Positions 22,440 to 33,944 are shown, counted from the stretch's first letter. The stretch is DNA of 64,000 bases from Gambelia wislizenii (GCA_030847615.1 JAUMIR010000005.1:107785116-107849115), one strand, 5' to 3'. Translations and numbers: made by a program. The notes: generated from the letters alone by a model not told the origin.

Positions 22440-23283
22440 TGGTTGCGTGCTGGAGTGAGACCGTTCCCCGCCAGTCACCCTACCTTCCCACTGATCCCCA
22501 AAATAACGACACAACAACAACACAGAATTGCACCGAAAGATGTATTGGTACAAAGTGAGATGGTAGTGGCAGAAAATTGGTGATGGTGGTTGCCTGGTTG
22601 GCGTATGAGCATGGGGGGAACTGGAAACTGCCAGCCGGGTGGAACAAGTGTCCAGTTAGCCCACTGGCTAACTGGCCACGTGACCGGAAACACGTGACCA
22701 GAAACACGTGATCGGGTCACAAGAAACGGTCCTACGAGGGGAGGGGTGAAGCAAGCCCTCCCTCCCCCTAATGGGGGGTTGTACGGCCCCTGATAGCAAA
22801 GGCTTGGAGTCCAAGCCCCCACGTGACCCCCGACTAAATCAGCCCCCCATGCTCACTGCCAATCCCACACAAGTTGTGACAGGAATACAAAAACAACAGG
22901 CATGCAACTATCTGGCTAATACAATGAAAATTCCTAACTAGGGAGGGTGGGGTGGGTCTTTGGCTCCTCAGAGCCAACTGCCTGGGTCCGGCTAGGGCTG
23001 GGAATATATCCCCAGCTACCGGACCAGAGGAAGACTGCCGAGTGCAGTCTCCACCCACTTGACCAATCGGAGAGCCGGAAAGTCTCGCTCTCTGATTGGT
23101 TGAGGTAATGCACAAACAGCCAATCGGGGAAGAGCAGCCTCTTCCCGATTGGTTGTTTCACGATCCTTCTTCTAGGCAGTCAGAGCCGGCTAGAAGAAGG
23201 CTCGTGGGAAGATGGCGGTGCCCATGCCGCCATGAGGTCGGTGCCACAGTGGGGGCTCCCCCTGCTGCAACTCAAGCCGTGGA
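22440..23283 (+). promoter_or_regulatory. GC-rich promoter-like island with E-boxes and CCAAT boxes
   Basis: Four CACGTGAC/T E-boxes occur at 22677, 22691, 22705 and 22820; the first three are spaced exactly 14 bp apart. Four CCAAT boxes sit in two inverted pairs (CCAAT 23063 with ATTGGT 23095; GCCAAT 23119 with GATTGGTTG 23147). About 50 bp later comes AAGATGGCGG (23209-23218), a YY1-type element found at TATA-less vertebrate transcription starts. CpG density is far higher than in the flanking DNA. Direction (+) is inferred from the order CCAAT, YY1 site, splice donor. An LTR or other mobile promoter remains possible. Confidence 0.45.
23190..23283 (+). other. Candidate first exon with splice donor
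   Basis: Downstream of the CCAAT cluster, an ATG at 23212 opens a six-codon frame ending at a stop. A second ATG at 23232 opens a frame (MRSVPQWGLPLLQLKPW) that runs into GGA|GTAAGT, a near-consensus 5' splice site with GT at 23284-23285. No acceptor or second exon could be recognised in the window. It could be the first exon of a host gene or non-coding RNA, or a coincidence inside a mobile element. Confidence 0.25.
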
Positions 23284-23512
23284 GTAAGTCCCACAGATTC
23301 AATTTCCCATCCTAGAACTGGATGATTAGTCAACTAATCACTATTTAATTGGTTGTGAACCTGGTATACCTTGTGTTACAAAAAGTGCTCATCCCATTTC
23401 TGAAATGGTCAGATGTTGAAGGATTGGACTCTCTAGGAGCAGCTTTTATCTCTCTATAAACTAGAGAGATCAATAAATGCATATGGGCCTAAATCCAATT
23501 GCAAGTTTCAGC

Positions 23513-23866
23513 TACAGCATGCCCTCCAACTATTCTGATTCAACAGGGACAGTCCTGCTTATTTCTTTGTTGTCCCACTTGTTCATCTGCTTCTAAAACG
23601 TCCCGCTTTCTTCCTCCTCCCCTCCCCTTTTGCCCTCAGCCTATTTCAGTTGTTTCAGGCTGAGTTCAGAATGGAAAAGGAGTTTGTACCCAAATGTATT
23701 CAGCAGAGTGGAGAGGAGAAGAGGGTGTTCTCCTTCCCAGTAGGCTCAAGCAAAAGCAGAGTGTTGCAGCCACTGTGTTCTTCTTCATTAATAACTTTTG
23801 CCATTATGATGTTGCTTGGCCACATGTGTCTCAGTTTTCATTTGTGAAATGTTAGAGGGCATGCTA
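23513..23866. mobile_element. Non-autonomous element with GCATGCCCTCCAAC termini (family L)
   Basis: The left end CTACAGCATGCCCTCCAAC is mirrored at the right end by GTTAGAGGGCATGCTAG. The interior is about 320 bp with no recognised protein, although a 65-aa frame (23650-23847) is open. The termini suggest a small DNA transposon. No other copy is in the window. Confidence 0.5.
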
Positions 23867-23869
23867 GAG

Positions 23870-25149
23870 TACACCCATTGAATCACTTGGATTTACATAA
23901 ATGTTGATTTACCATTTGGCAGTTGATTCAATGTGTCTAGCTGGGACTTGCAAGTGGATTTCAGTCCCTGGTCTGTATTGTAGTTTTTCACTTACAAACA
24001 AGTAAGCACAGCATTCTAGAATGGAACAAACTCCTTCAACTGTTGAAGGTGAAGAACCATCAATCCTCTATTGGATCAGATCTCCAAAGATCAACAGCGT
24101 ATAACCTGCATCCACCTTACCCATGTTCTTTATCTCAGTTTAGCCAACAACAACAATGATTGCATTTCTCTGCTCAAATTCAGATTGCAACACATTTTTC
24201 TAAGCTCCTCCATTTACTGCAAGTATGTTCTAGACCCTTCCATTGGGTACAGGAAGGTTTCCAGCCATCAACATCCATTTAGCTCTGTGTCCACCACCTG
24301 GTGCCAGCTTGTACAAAACCACAGTGACAGACTAATTAATAATCAAGGTAGCCAAACCTGTAATACCAGCATGCTATGGTAATGGATCTAAGCATCCCTT
24401 AGGTTGTTGGCTTTGAAAATATAAATGGGATACTTAAATCTTGAACTTAAGACCTATCTGTAGTTATTAGCAATGAAGACCTGAATGAGTCATTAAAATG
24501 CAGGAAGATTAAAAATTATTTTGTTTCATGTTTCCAACTAAGAATATAAATTATTTTTTTAAAAAAAAATGTTATGGGGAAAAAACTTGAAAATGAATAT
24601 TTCAACCACTCCACAGTGGATATCTAGCTACTATATTTGCAGTAATAGGATTAATGAATCCTTTAATTAGAATCATTCTGAAATATCTAATAAATCACTA
24701 TCTGCATTTCAGTTGTAATCCAGATTGGAGGATGGATTTCTTGTTGCATTTATTCATCTTTAATGGTAAGATACAGAGAGCTTGTCTCAGCCAAGAACAC
24801 CAGTTGTTTTTCATGTATTTGTTCTTTTTATTAATTCTTTGATAGTTAAAGCAAATTGACAGCACAACTTTATATATGCATATTCAAATGTAAAGCCAAT
24901 AGAGTCCCATGGTGGCATATTACTAGTAGAGTGGGTGTGGGATGCCAACCTAAATAATTTCTGATTATTAATACCAGAATTTTGATCTTTGGTTTCAATA
25001 GATTTCTTGCATGCCATGCCATCCTTTGAAAGGGAATGTCAAACCCCCTCTTCTATCTTTGTTTATGACAAAGACTCCATATATGCATTTTTTTATCAAT
25101 GTTTTTTTTTTAGACCATCCTTATCCCAAGAGGTCAAGAATAATTGTTG
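23870..25149. other. No recognisable gene or repeat
   Basis: AT-rich. Frames of 60-103 aa show no motif. Confidence 0.35.
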
Positions 25150-25325
25150 TTATGGATTTTCCTTGGTTTTTCCCAGGCTGTGAGGCTGTGTTCTGGAAGA
25201 GTTTATTTCTGGTGTTTTGCCTGAATCTGTGGCTGACATCTTCAGAGAATGGTTGGGTAGGAGTGTGTGTGTGGTTTATATACTGTGAACCCCTATTGGG
25301 GAGGATATGTAAATTTCTAAATCTA
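25150..25325 (-). mobile_element. Penelope-like element 3' fragment, second copy
   Basis: GAGGCTGTGTTCTGGAAGAG, GTTTTGCCTGAATCTGTGG and CATCTTCAGAGAATGGTTGG match 13550-13690 closely in the same orientation. The GIY-YIG-coding part is absent here. Confidence 0.6.
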
Positions 25326-25974
25326 AAGCCTCTATTCTTCTTATCCACTTATTCTGAGATGACAGTTGAAAGTGAGAGTGGAAGATGTGATAAGGAGAGG
25401 CTAGAATGTGTGTATGGCTATGAGTGAAGCTGAGGGAATGTATGTGCAGGGAGAATAAGTGAATGAAAGAGGAATGAAAGAGGAAGTGAACAGAACTCCG
25501 TTCACTTCCTCCTTTAAAATCCTGCAAAATATCACAAGACTTCATTGTGCAGGAAATTGAAAAAACAAAACAAAACATAACACTAAAAAAGTTTTTTAAA
25601 GCATAAAAACACACTTAAAAACTTACAAGTAACCCAGGAAGTGTCATAAAAAGTGTGACTTACCTGGATGTAGCAATTTCACCCAGAAGTGTTCGTGCCC
25701 GACCTGCCACTGACAGGATAAGTATGGGAAAAAAGGACACAAGGTTTCACACGCTGGCTATGCCGGCAAAAACAAAACAAAACAAAACAAAAAACAGCAG
25801 GGGGGATCAATTGATAGCTTAAGCTGTCAATTAAAAAGTAAGGGTTTTGGCAGGGACATAACCACAAAAGGACGACATCATCTGATATGCGTGCCCTTTT
25901 GCGATTATGTAGCATCATTATGACACCGTATTTGATGCGCCTGATAGACTCCCTAGTCTGGTTTTATTGTATGC
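25326..25974. other. No gene recognised; short inverted repeat and AAACA repeat
   Basis: 25477-25515 forms a hairpin (AAAGAGGAAGTGAAC against GTTCACTTCCTCCTTT). 25768-25793 is a short (AAAAC)n run. No coding motif was seen. Confidence 0.5.
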
Positions 25975-26066
25975 TGCCTTTCAGACTGGTTGTACTGTAT
26001 GCTGCCCTGAGATACAGTATCTGGATAGAGGGCAGGATATAGATATTTAAATAAACAAACAAATAA
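25975..26066 (+). mobile_element. L2-like LINE 3' tail
   Basis: GTATGCTGCCCTGAGATAC, GGGCAGGATATAGATATTT and AAATAAACAAACAAATA are typical of a short L2-like 3' terminus. No coding part is present. Confidence 0.45.
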
Positions 26067-27031
26067 TCCAGAATTAAACCACATTGACTCTATGAATAAT
26101 TCTGTTGTACTGTAAATCTTTTCAAGTAGTGGCAACTTCATAAGATTTTCCTTGAACCTGAAACATCCAGAACATTTAGCCTTTCCCTTTTCAGAATCAT
26201 AATTTGAGATTCATTCTCCATTTTCATCCTCCTCTTCCTTCCCCCACCACTCCGCATCCTCCAGGAGAGATGTCTAAGCAGGTTTTTGTTCTGTAACTTC
26301 TGTTTTGTTTCAAAGTTGCTTTTACCCTAAGGAAAGCTAAAATATCCTTTTCTCAGGAGATCATGCTTTATATTTAGCAGTCTTTAATATTTTAATCCAA
26401 TATAATACAGTTAATCTTTGATGGGCTTGATTACTGCACGAATCTAAATGATGAAATTTCCCTAGCTGTTTCTATCAATAAAGTACTGCAGCATTTTGTT
26501 TATCAATATTTTATTTATAAGGTGCACTTTCTTTTTGCTATGCATAATTAATCTGCTGACTGTCTACAAGGTAATAACAGCATTTTCAGCTTGATTGCAG
26601 AGCAGCCTCCCACTAACCACCTTGTCCCAGAACAGAAGTCAAGTGTTGTTTCCAGTAAACTCCTCCATACTGGCTTCTAACAATTTATTGAGATTCCTCA
26701 GGATGTCTGTTGATGTATTTGTGGCAGACCTGATGCTGCTGTGGACCATAAGAGCAGGAAGATAAAGAGAAGGAATCACAATAACATGTGCTTTCTCTTA
26801 TAAGTGTCCTAAGCCAATATCAAAGTTTTAGGTGCATTGATCCTGCTAAACCCTGTATCACTCCTGTTATAACTCCACCCTAAAATGGTAACATCACCCT
26901 AAAATGATTGAAATTCTGGCTTGGCATGGATGACTCTAAATATATGAGCATAACACATTTATATAAAGACCAGTAAGCTTTAATTTTTTAACCAATATAA
27001 TACAGTAATGTTGACTTGTGAAGCTCAGAAC
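26067..27031. other. No recognisable gene or repeat
   Basis: AT-rich unique-looking sequence. Confidence 0.3.
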
Positions 27032-27244
27032 AAGGCTGCATCTAATTCAATTTGACACCACTTTAACTGTCATGGCTCAATGCCATGAGATCCCAGGATT
27101 TTTAGTTTGTTGTAACATCAGAACTCTCTGACAGAGAAGGCTAAATATCTCACAAAACTACAAATCACAGAATTCCATAGCATTGAGCCATACCAGTTAA
27201 AGAAGTGTCAACCTGGATTATTTTGGCAGTGCAGATGCAGCCTT
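27032..27244. mobile_element. Palindromic MITE family A
   Basis: The termini AAGGCTGCATCT and AGATGCAGCCTT are exact reverse complements. The arms carry TTTGACACCACTTTAACTG and its reverse complement CAGTTAAAGAAGTGTCAA, and GATCCCAGGATTTTTAG faces CTACAAATCACAGAATTCC. It is non-coding, and three full copies occur in the window. Confidence 0.75.
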
Positions 27245-27880
27245 AGTGAAAATTTACTGCTTTCCAAAGAGTCAAAAGATGGATCGGATACAGTGTTGGT
27301 TCACACAGACCTATCTACCCCCATGCTAGTTCATGTAGATTGTGATCACAGAACTTTGATCATTGTCCTTAATCTAGTGTGCAACAATTCTGTCAATTAG
27401 TTGGGCAACCAAGTTGCATCTTTGGTTCAGCCCCAAGTTAACAACATAATTAGTAGAAACTGGTGGGCAAGTCAGGAAAAGGAGCATTGACCAAACAGAT
27501 TTCAAAGGACAAGCAAGAAAATTCTAAGAAACTGGCTGGGTGAAGTTGGAGTCCTTAAGTGTTTTGCTGTATTCTATTGTGCCAAGGCCTGGGAAGAGGT
27601 GAAGAGAAGTTTAAGGATTGATGGAAGCTAAGAACATTATCCACCAGCCTCCTATCTTGCAGCAATCATGGTATTAAGGAAACAGGAACATACTGGTTGT
27701 AAAATGTTTATTACCATACCTTTCTTCATTAGTGTGATTGTGCTCCTTTGGCAAGCCCCTGGTGTGATAGGTACCTTCACTTCAGTTCCAGGATGACTGT
27801 AGTCACATGGCATGGGGGGGGCTGGTTCTCCTTTTCCCCCTCCCTCTCCCCTCTCCCTCTCACTATGCCAAAGCAGGCTG
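27245..27880. other. No recognisable gene or repeat
   Basis: No supported feature. The pyrimidine-rich tract 27830-27880 leads into the CT repeat. Confidence 0.3.
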
Positions 27881-27930
27881 ACACTCTCTCTCTCTCTCTC
27901 TCTCGCTCTCTTTCCCCCCCCCCCTCACTA
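27881..27930. repeat. (CT)n and poly-C low-complexity tract
   Basis: About 15 CT units with one CG interruption, followed by a run of C. It sits in the only C-rich stretch of this region and generates serine/leucine-rich chance frames. Confidence 0.9.
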
Positions 27931-28834
27931 TTTCAAAGCATGCTGACTCCCATGCTGCTTTGGAACAGTGAGCCAGAGGGGAGAGGAGAGAGAATCAGGC
28001 CCCCTCGTGTCATGAGACTACAGTCAGAAGTGGAACAATAGTGGTATTGACAGCTATTGATGACAGTTTTCCCATCAATTGAAAGGGACACAACAGTAAT
28101 GACTAGAATGTGAAGCAGCAACAGGATAGCCATGACATCATCTGATAAGTACTGGCCAAATTCATTAGTATCTTGCTAAAATGCCACTTTAGCAGCCTCA
28201 TGTGATTGAATCCTAAGCCTCCTTTCTCCCTAAGCCTACAGCTGACCAATGACCTGAGAGATCAATCTCAATGTGAGTAGGATCATGGAATGTGTCAAGG
28301 AAACCCTGTTTATTTTTCTCAGGTGGGCTGTCAGCATAAAGGGAAGCTCAACTTGATTCTGTAGCTTAACCTGTAGCTGGAGAAGATACATCACCTTTCA
28401 TGATGCTGAATGTTATGTAATGTAAATCTTCTCATTATAAAATCAAACTTTCTTTATGCTGCTTCTTGCTTAACTTTCATTGGTGCCTTAACTGTTTGGA
28501 AACAAGGGTTGTATTTTACAGCAGAGAGATGGGAAGGGCACTGGAGCAAACTGACTTAGTGCATTTGAACCAGTTCATTCTATTTTCCATGGGAAGGAAT
28601 AGAAGAGTGGAAGATGAGAGCAATCCCAGGCAGGTAACCTCTCCTGTCTGTCCTGAGAAGGCAGGGTAGTGGTGACATGGTCTACAAGACATGGTCTTTA
28701 TTATTGATCCATTTTAGATTATTCTTGTAACTGAATTGTGTTTTTAATATCTGAAGTTGCTTTTGTGTTTTAACTCTATGCAGTATTACTGTATGGACCA
28801 CCCTGAGTCCAATTTTGGCAGGGCAAGAGGATCT

Positions 28835-29059
28835 AAGGCTGCTGACACACTGCAGAAATAATGCAGTTTGACACCACTTTAACTATCATGGCTCCATCCT
28901 ATGGAATCCTGGGATTTGTAGTTTGTTGTGGAACCAGATCTCTCTGACAGAGAATCCTAAATAGCTCACAAGGCTACAAATCCCAGAATTCCATAGCACT
29001 GAGCCATGGCAGTTAAAGTGGTGTCAAACTGCATTATTTCTGCAGTGTGTCACCAGCCC
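28835..29059. mobile_element. Palindromic MITE family A (best preserved)
   Basis: The ends are GGCTGCTGACACACTGCAG and CTGCAGTGTGTCACCAGCC. The arms (AATAATGCAGTTTGACACCA, ATCCTGGGATTTGTAGTTTG and their reverse complements) are nearly identical over about 100 bp. It is directly preceded by a short L2-like tail (28741-28830, GGACCACCCTGAGTCCAATT). Confidence 0.8.
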
Positions 29060-31006
29060 ATATATAGTAAGGAAACAAAGTCAAAAGAACAAAATGGTTA
29101 CTCTCATTTTAATCCTAACTCATTCCCATGACACTGCCAACCTCTACCAATTTTCCTCAATTCTTCAGTTAGCTATTCTTTGTCAACCTAGCATTTTGAA
29201 GTCAGTGACAAACAAGATTAGACATGTCCACCTGTGCCCCTATCTCTCAGAAGAGAAAATAATGATTTTGATAATAATGGATTCAGAAGAAAGCTGGCTA
29301 GCTAGTAAAAGGGGGTATTAAAAGCAATCTCGCTCATGATGCAGAAATGAATGAGGATGAGAGGAAATGTCTTAAGAATAAATCAAGGTCTGAGAAATTC
29401 ATAGTAAAACCTGTTGAAAGGCACTAGGATTCAAAGGAAGGAAGTTTAATATGACCTAGGATCAAGAGACATAATTTTGGAATTTGAATGGTTTAGAAAA
29501 ACTGATACAAAAGAAGAGAGATAAACAATGTAACCTGGAAATCAAATACACCATTGATGCACATATTTAGTTATTTATTGCAAGTTGATAAACATTCAAT
29601 ATAGAGTACAAGAGTCAGTGCCCAAAGATTTTAGGATGAAAATACCTGTACATATCTTGATTTTTCTTCTCTGTTAACACAGCCAGTAAGATCATATGGA
29701 TAAGATTTTGATTTAAAACTATTTCAGGATCTTAAGAAAGCTTTTCGAAACAGCTTTCTGTGTTACCACTACATTGTTGTATTTTTGATATTATGCCTTT
29801 TGAGTCATATTTTATATCGTGTTAATATTCCATTTGCTTTTTTGTGAGGTTTTTGAAACAGTTTTTTCTAAGCACTACAAGGTTGCATTTTTGTCTGTAA
29901 TACCCTTTTGAACTATGTTTCATATCATGTAAATCATCATTTTTTAAAAGTAAAGCAAGTGCCTTTTAAAGAAAAAAATAAACCAGGGTTGTCATTTTTT
30001 AAAATGTATATATTTGTGTTGTTTTTTTTTTTTAATGGTCAATGCAATCTTCACTGGACCCACAAAAGGGAAAAAACCCTAGGTCATTTCTTTATGGGCA
30101 ATTTTCACAGATCTGGTTAGTACAGGTAACTCATGGTTTGTTTAGCTATTGGAGTATTGGCAATTATCACTGAGCAATGAATCATGCCAATATTAACAGT
30201 GCAGTCTGTTGAATTTTTCAAATCCTTAAAACAATAGCTGCTAGTCCACTGATTGTGGAACCAGAAACCACACCAGCATTTGTCAATCATGTTTATTTAG
30301 ACAATACATTTAAAGAAAAGACAAGATTGAAAAACAGATAGTTGAAGATGGATAGTTACAGGGTAGAAAGCCACACCCCAAATTAAAACATTTAGAGAAT
30401 AGAATCAGATTTCTTCACCAACAAAGGATTCTTAGCCTCAAAGCTAAAAAAAGTGGTCTCGAAGGAAAGAGAGATGTTGTTTCTTTTCTTTCTTTTCTTT
30501 TCTTTCTTTTTTTTTTTTGCAATCATTATAAAAGTAATTAACTTCTCCTTTTCAGCATCTAGAATACATAAATTGACAATGCCCAATTTTACTAATGATA
30601 CATTAAAGATTATTGGTTCATTTCAGCTAGGCCCTTAAGTATGATAGCTCCTTTTATTCTCATCTTCATCTTCTAACCTTCATCTCCATCCCTCTTATGG
30701 CCTTGAAAATGAAGGTTCACCAAGTCAAATCCAAATTAGCTATGCAAATTTACTTTGAAAAAAAATATTTTTACAAAGATACATCAGAACCAGAATGTTG
30801 GTGCTATACATAGGACAGATGTACCAGTTTCAAGTTGGAAAACAAATCATTGTTTCCATTCTTGTGCATCTGTCAGATTCTACTGCAAATCACAAAAAAA
30901 ACAGGAAAGGAACATGGCAAATATTATATCAGCAAGTTGTCTTTAGAAAGATTTTTACATTCCCTGCAAGTCTGTTAGTAGATATGGTAAAAAAAAATAA
31001 AAAAAA
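29060..31006. other. No recognisable gene or repeat
   Basis: AT-rich. It includes a TTTC/T-rich run at 30480-30520. No coding or repeat family was identified. Confidence 0.35.
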
Positions 31007-31444
31007 TGTGCAAATTTTTCACAGAATAAGTTCTAACCTGTGAAGATTCTCATTAGTCCAGGATTCTTATCATTAGGGTTTCTGAACACTTGAAAAACAT
31101 GTCTTTCAGAAAAGGTCTAGCAAAGTTCTGGACCTCATTCATAGTGACCTGATGGGACCCTTTAGAATCCCATCTCTTGGAGGAAATAAATATGCATTAA
31201 TATTTCTAGATGATTTCTCAAGGTACTTCATTGTCTATCTGCTGAAAAAGAATAGTGAAACGTTTGATTGGTGGCTTGGCAGATGAATGTCATGTTCACA
31301 GGTGCATCCACATCCCATACCAGTAGCCAGTCGCCCTGGACTTCCAGAGACATGTTTTTCAAGCGTTCAGAAACCCTAATGATAAGAATTCTGGACTGAT
31401 GAGAATCTTCACAGGTTAGAATTTACTCTGTGCAAAATTTGCAC
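31007..31444. mobile_element. Foldback element (family J) enclosing a copia integrase fragment
   Basis: The arms are about 100 bp: 31007-31108 (TGTGCAAATT, AACCTGTGAAGATTCTCAT, AGTCCAGGATTCTTATCAT, TTGAAAAACATG) and the reverse complement 31347-31444. The interior (about 240 bp) contains in-frame copia integrase sequence. A second family member without the integrase lies at 536-938. The host element's superfamily is unknown. Confidence 0.65.
31125..31286 (+). pseudogene. Ty1/copia integrase core fragment
   Basis: An uninterrupted 53-codon frame reads VLDLIHSDLMGPF, then IPSLGGNKYALIFLDDFSRY, then FIVYLLKKNSETFD before a stop at 31284. This is the start of the retroviral-type integrase core in Ty1/copia polyproteins. 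The first catalytic Asp is in HSD and the second in LDDFSRY. The third residue (Glu) and the RT are absent. Copia elements are rare in vertebrates but known from reptiles and fish. The fragment sits between the inverted arms of another element. Confidence 0.8.
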
Positions 31445-31499
31445 ATGATTGTTTTGTGAAGAAAACAGCATTTTTGCACAGAAAAAAATATTTCAAAGA

Positions 31500-32038
31500 A
31501 TTCAAGGAGTCTCTCTAGCTTCCTGTCTTAATGTACTCCACAACCAGAAGAACACACATCATTTCCTAGTGCCCCAATCTGCAGCAACTTGGAAACCCTC
31601 CAGTTGGGACATTTTAAGAGGTAAGGATTTTTGGGGGGTAGGGGGTAGGTAGCATTGGCAGAAATAGCTGTGATGACAGATGCAGCATCTTGGCCATTCA
31701 TTTTTTTTTTTTTTTTTGGTCATCCCTTGGAAAGTGACTACTAGAAAAAATTACAAGTGACCCGTAGATCTCAGGTTGTAGTCCACATCCAACTAGGTTG
31801 ATACATAGGTTAAATAAGAAGGAAGACCAAAGAGAAGAAATTTCAAGGGTATATAAAAGTAAATAAGTTTTTGGCACAATGACATTTGTTTGTTCGTGTA
31901 TTTACACACTAAGGATTCTACTTCTCTGCTTTTCCTTTGTTTTTGGTGTCTTTCATCTGGGTTCTCTTTCACAAGTTAAATACTTATGAACTTTATTGAT
32001 AGTGATAGGCAATATTCCTTGCCATTGTTACGAATACT
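31500..32038. other. No recognisable gene or repeat
   Basis: AT-rich with a poly-T run near 31700. No supported feature. Confidence 0.3.
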
Positions 32039-32067
32039 ATAAATAAATAAATAAATAAATAAATAAT
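32039..32067. repeat. (AAAT)n microsatellite
   Basis: About seven TAAA/AAAT units, possibly the tail of a lost LINE 3' end. Confidence 0.9.
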
Positions 32068-32620
32068 GTCAAGAATTGCAAACTTTCTCTTTGCATTGCC
32101 TGTACCTTACTACCATCTGCAAACTATGGCCACATGCAGCCCTCACGGGCTTGCTCTACAACCCACTAAAATGTATCTGGATCTTTGTGAAGTTGGGAGA
32201 GGATCTCTCTGTGTATATTTCTCCCTGAGAGAGTAGTGAGGGACTAAGACTAATAGGAGTCTTGGCCAAGCCCACCACCAGCATACAGTTCCTGACCCCC
32301 TACCCATTGCTGCATGTGCTCCCCAAGCAGAAAATGTTACCCTCCTTTGCCATAGAAAGTAGAGGCCAGTGGGCTTTTGGCTGAGTTGTTGGACAGGAGT
32401 AGCTTCCCTATCCTTAACAAAATATGAAGACTGAGGGGTTGTCTATATGAGGCAAAAAAGAAGCAGATTGCTCTGCAGTAAAGGCAACTTGCAGCAGCTG
32501 TGATTTGTCTTAATGTTTTGGGGGGTTTCTTTTAGGTAGATCACAGGCATGCGAAGCTATCCCCTTTTGTTGTGCAAACAGGCATGAATGCAAATCAAGA
32601 TGGCAGTTGCAAGTGAATTA

Positions 32621-33719
32621 CAGTTGTCCCTTGACATTCGCGGGGGTTACGTTCCACGGACCCCCGCGAATGTAAAAAAACCGCGAATATGGATTGCCCT
32701 CCCCGGGGCCTTCACGGAGCCTTCGAAGGCTCCGTGAAGGCCTCCGCGGCCTCCCCCCACCCTCCCCAGGCCTTCACGGAGCCTTCGAAGGCTCCGTGAA
32801 GGCCTCCCTCCACCCTCCCTCCCCGGGGCCTTCACGGAGTCTTTCAAGGCCTCAGGAAGGCCTCCACGGCCTCCCCCCACCCTCCTCAGCCCTTCACGGA
32901 GCCTTCGGAAGGCTCCGTGAAGGCCTCCCCCCACCCTCCACCCTCCCTCCCCGGGGCCTTCACGGAGTCTTTCAAGGCTCCGTGAAGGCCTCCGCGGCCT
33001 CCCCCCACCCTCCCCAGCCCTTCACGGAGCCTTGGAAGGCTCCGTGAAGGCCTCCACCCATCCTCCCCCCTCCCTCCCCGGGGCCTTCACGGAGCCTTTC
33101 AAGGCTCCGTGAAGGCCTCCGCGGCCTCCCCCCACCCTCCCCAGCCCTTCACGGAGCCTTGGAAGGCTCCGTGAAGGCCTCCCCCCACCCTCCCCCCTCC
33201 CTCCCCGGGGCCTTCACGGAGCCTTTCAAGGCTCCGTGAAGGCCTCCGCGGCCTCCCCCCACCCTCCCCAGCCCTTCACGGAGCCTTCCAAGGCTCCTTG
33301 AAGGCCTCCCCCCACCCCCCCCCTCCCTCCCCGGGGCCTTCACGGAGCCTTTCAAGGCTCCGTGAAGGCCTCCGCGGCCTCCCCCCACCCTCCCCAGCCC
33401 TTCACGGAGCCTTGGAAGGCTCCGTGAAGGCCTCCCCCCACCCTCCCCCCTCCCTCCCCGGGGCCTTCACGGAGTCTTTCAAGGCTCCGTGAAGGCCTCC
33501 GCGGCCTCCCCCCACCCTCCCCAGCCCTTCACGGGGCCTCTGGGGGGTCTCCAAAAGCCCCGTGAATGCCTAGCCGGCCCTCCCGGCTCCTTCCCACAGC
33601 TTTCAAGGGGCCTCCGGAGGCCCCTTTTCGCGGTTTTGGGGGGGGCCAGGGGGGCCCTCCCAAAACCGCGAATAATTAAAACCGCGAATGCTGAGTTCGC
33701 GAATGTGGAGGGGCAACTG
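32621..33719. mobile_element. Tigger-like element with expanded GC-rich hairpin array
   Basis: Flanked by TA (32619-32620 and 33720-33721). The ends CAGTTGTCCCTTGACATTCG and GAATGTGGAGGGGCAACTG are inverted copies, and the subterminal parts share CCGCGAAT motifs. The outer 60-100 bp resemble a pogo/Tigger MITE. Everything between about 32695 and 33583 is a tandem repeat. No transposase is encoded; the long frames inside are products of the repeat. Confidence 0.75.
32701..33583. repeat. Seven-copy ~127-bp palindromic minisatellite
   Basis: Unit starts (CCCCGGGGCCTTCACGG) lie at 32701, 32821, 32949, 33076, 33203, 33329 and 33456, giving spacings of 120, 128, 127, 127, 126 and 127. Each unit holds two hairpins built from CCTTCACGGAGCC and its reverse complement, with loops such as TTTCAA or TTGGAA, and spacers CTCCGCGGCCTCCCCCCACC or CCTCCCCCCACCCTCC. 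The middle units are almost identical while the edge units are diverged, the expected pattern for unequal exchange. Confidence 0.92.
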
Positions 33720-33911
33720 TACTTGTGTTTTTACTTACCAATTTGCTGCCACTGAACAATTAAAAAAAACTATTCCCAAGGTGCTATAGAGCAATATTTT
33801 TCCTTAACAGAAAAGGAAAAAAAAACAACAAACAAACAAACTCCCATTCCATCGCATTAGCACTTGCTTGCTAAGGCAAAAACAAAACAAAACAAACAAA
33901 CCAAAAACCAA

Positions 33912-33912
<1 letters not shown>

Positions 33913-33944
<32 letters not shown>

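Noticed and set aside
32701..33583. Regular palindromic repeats resembling a CRISPR array
   Set aside because: Units are ~127 bp, near-identical throughout with no unique spacers, and lie in a vertebrate genome inside a transposon-like element.
32694..33755. Several 60-117 aa proline/glycine/leucine-rich open frames on both strands
   Set aside because: They are translations of the 127-bp hairpin repeat and exist on both strands with repeated peptide blocks. There is no coding signal beyond the absence of stops in GC-rich DNA.
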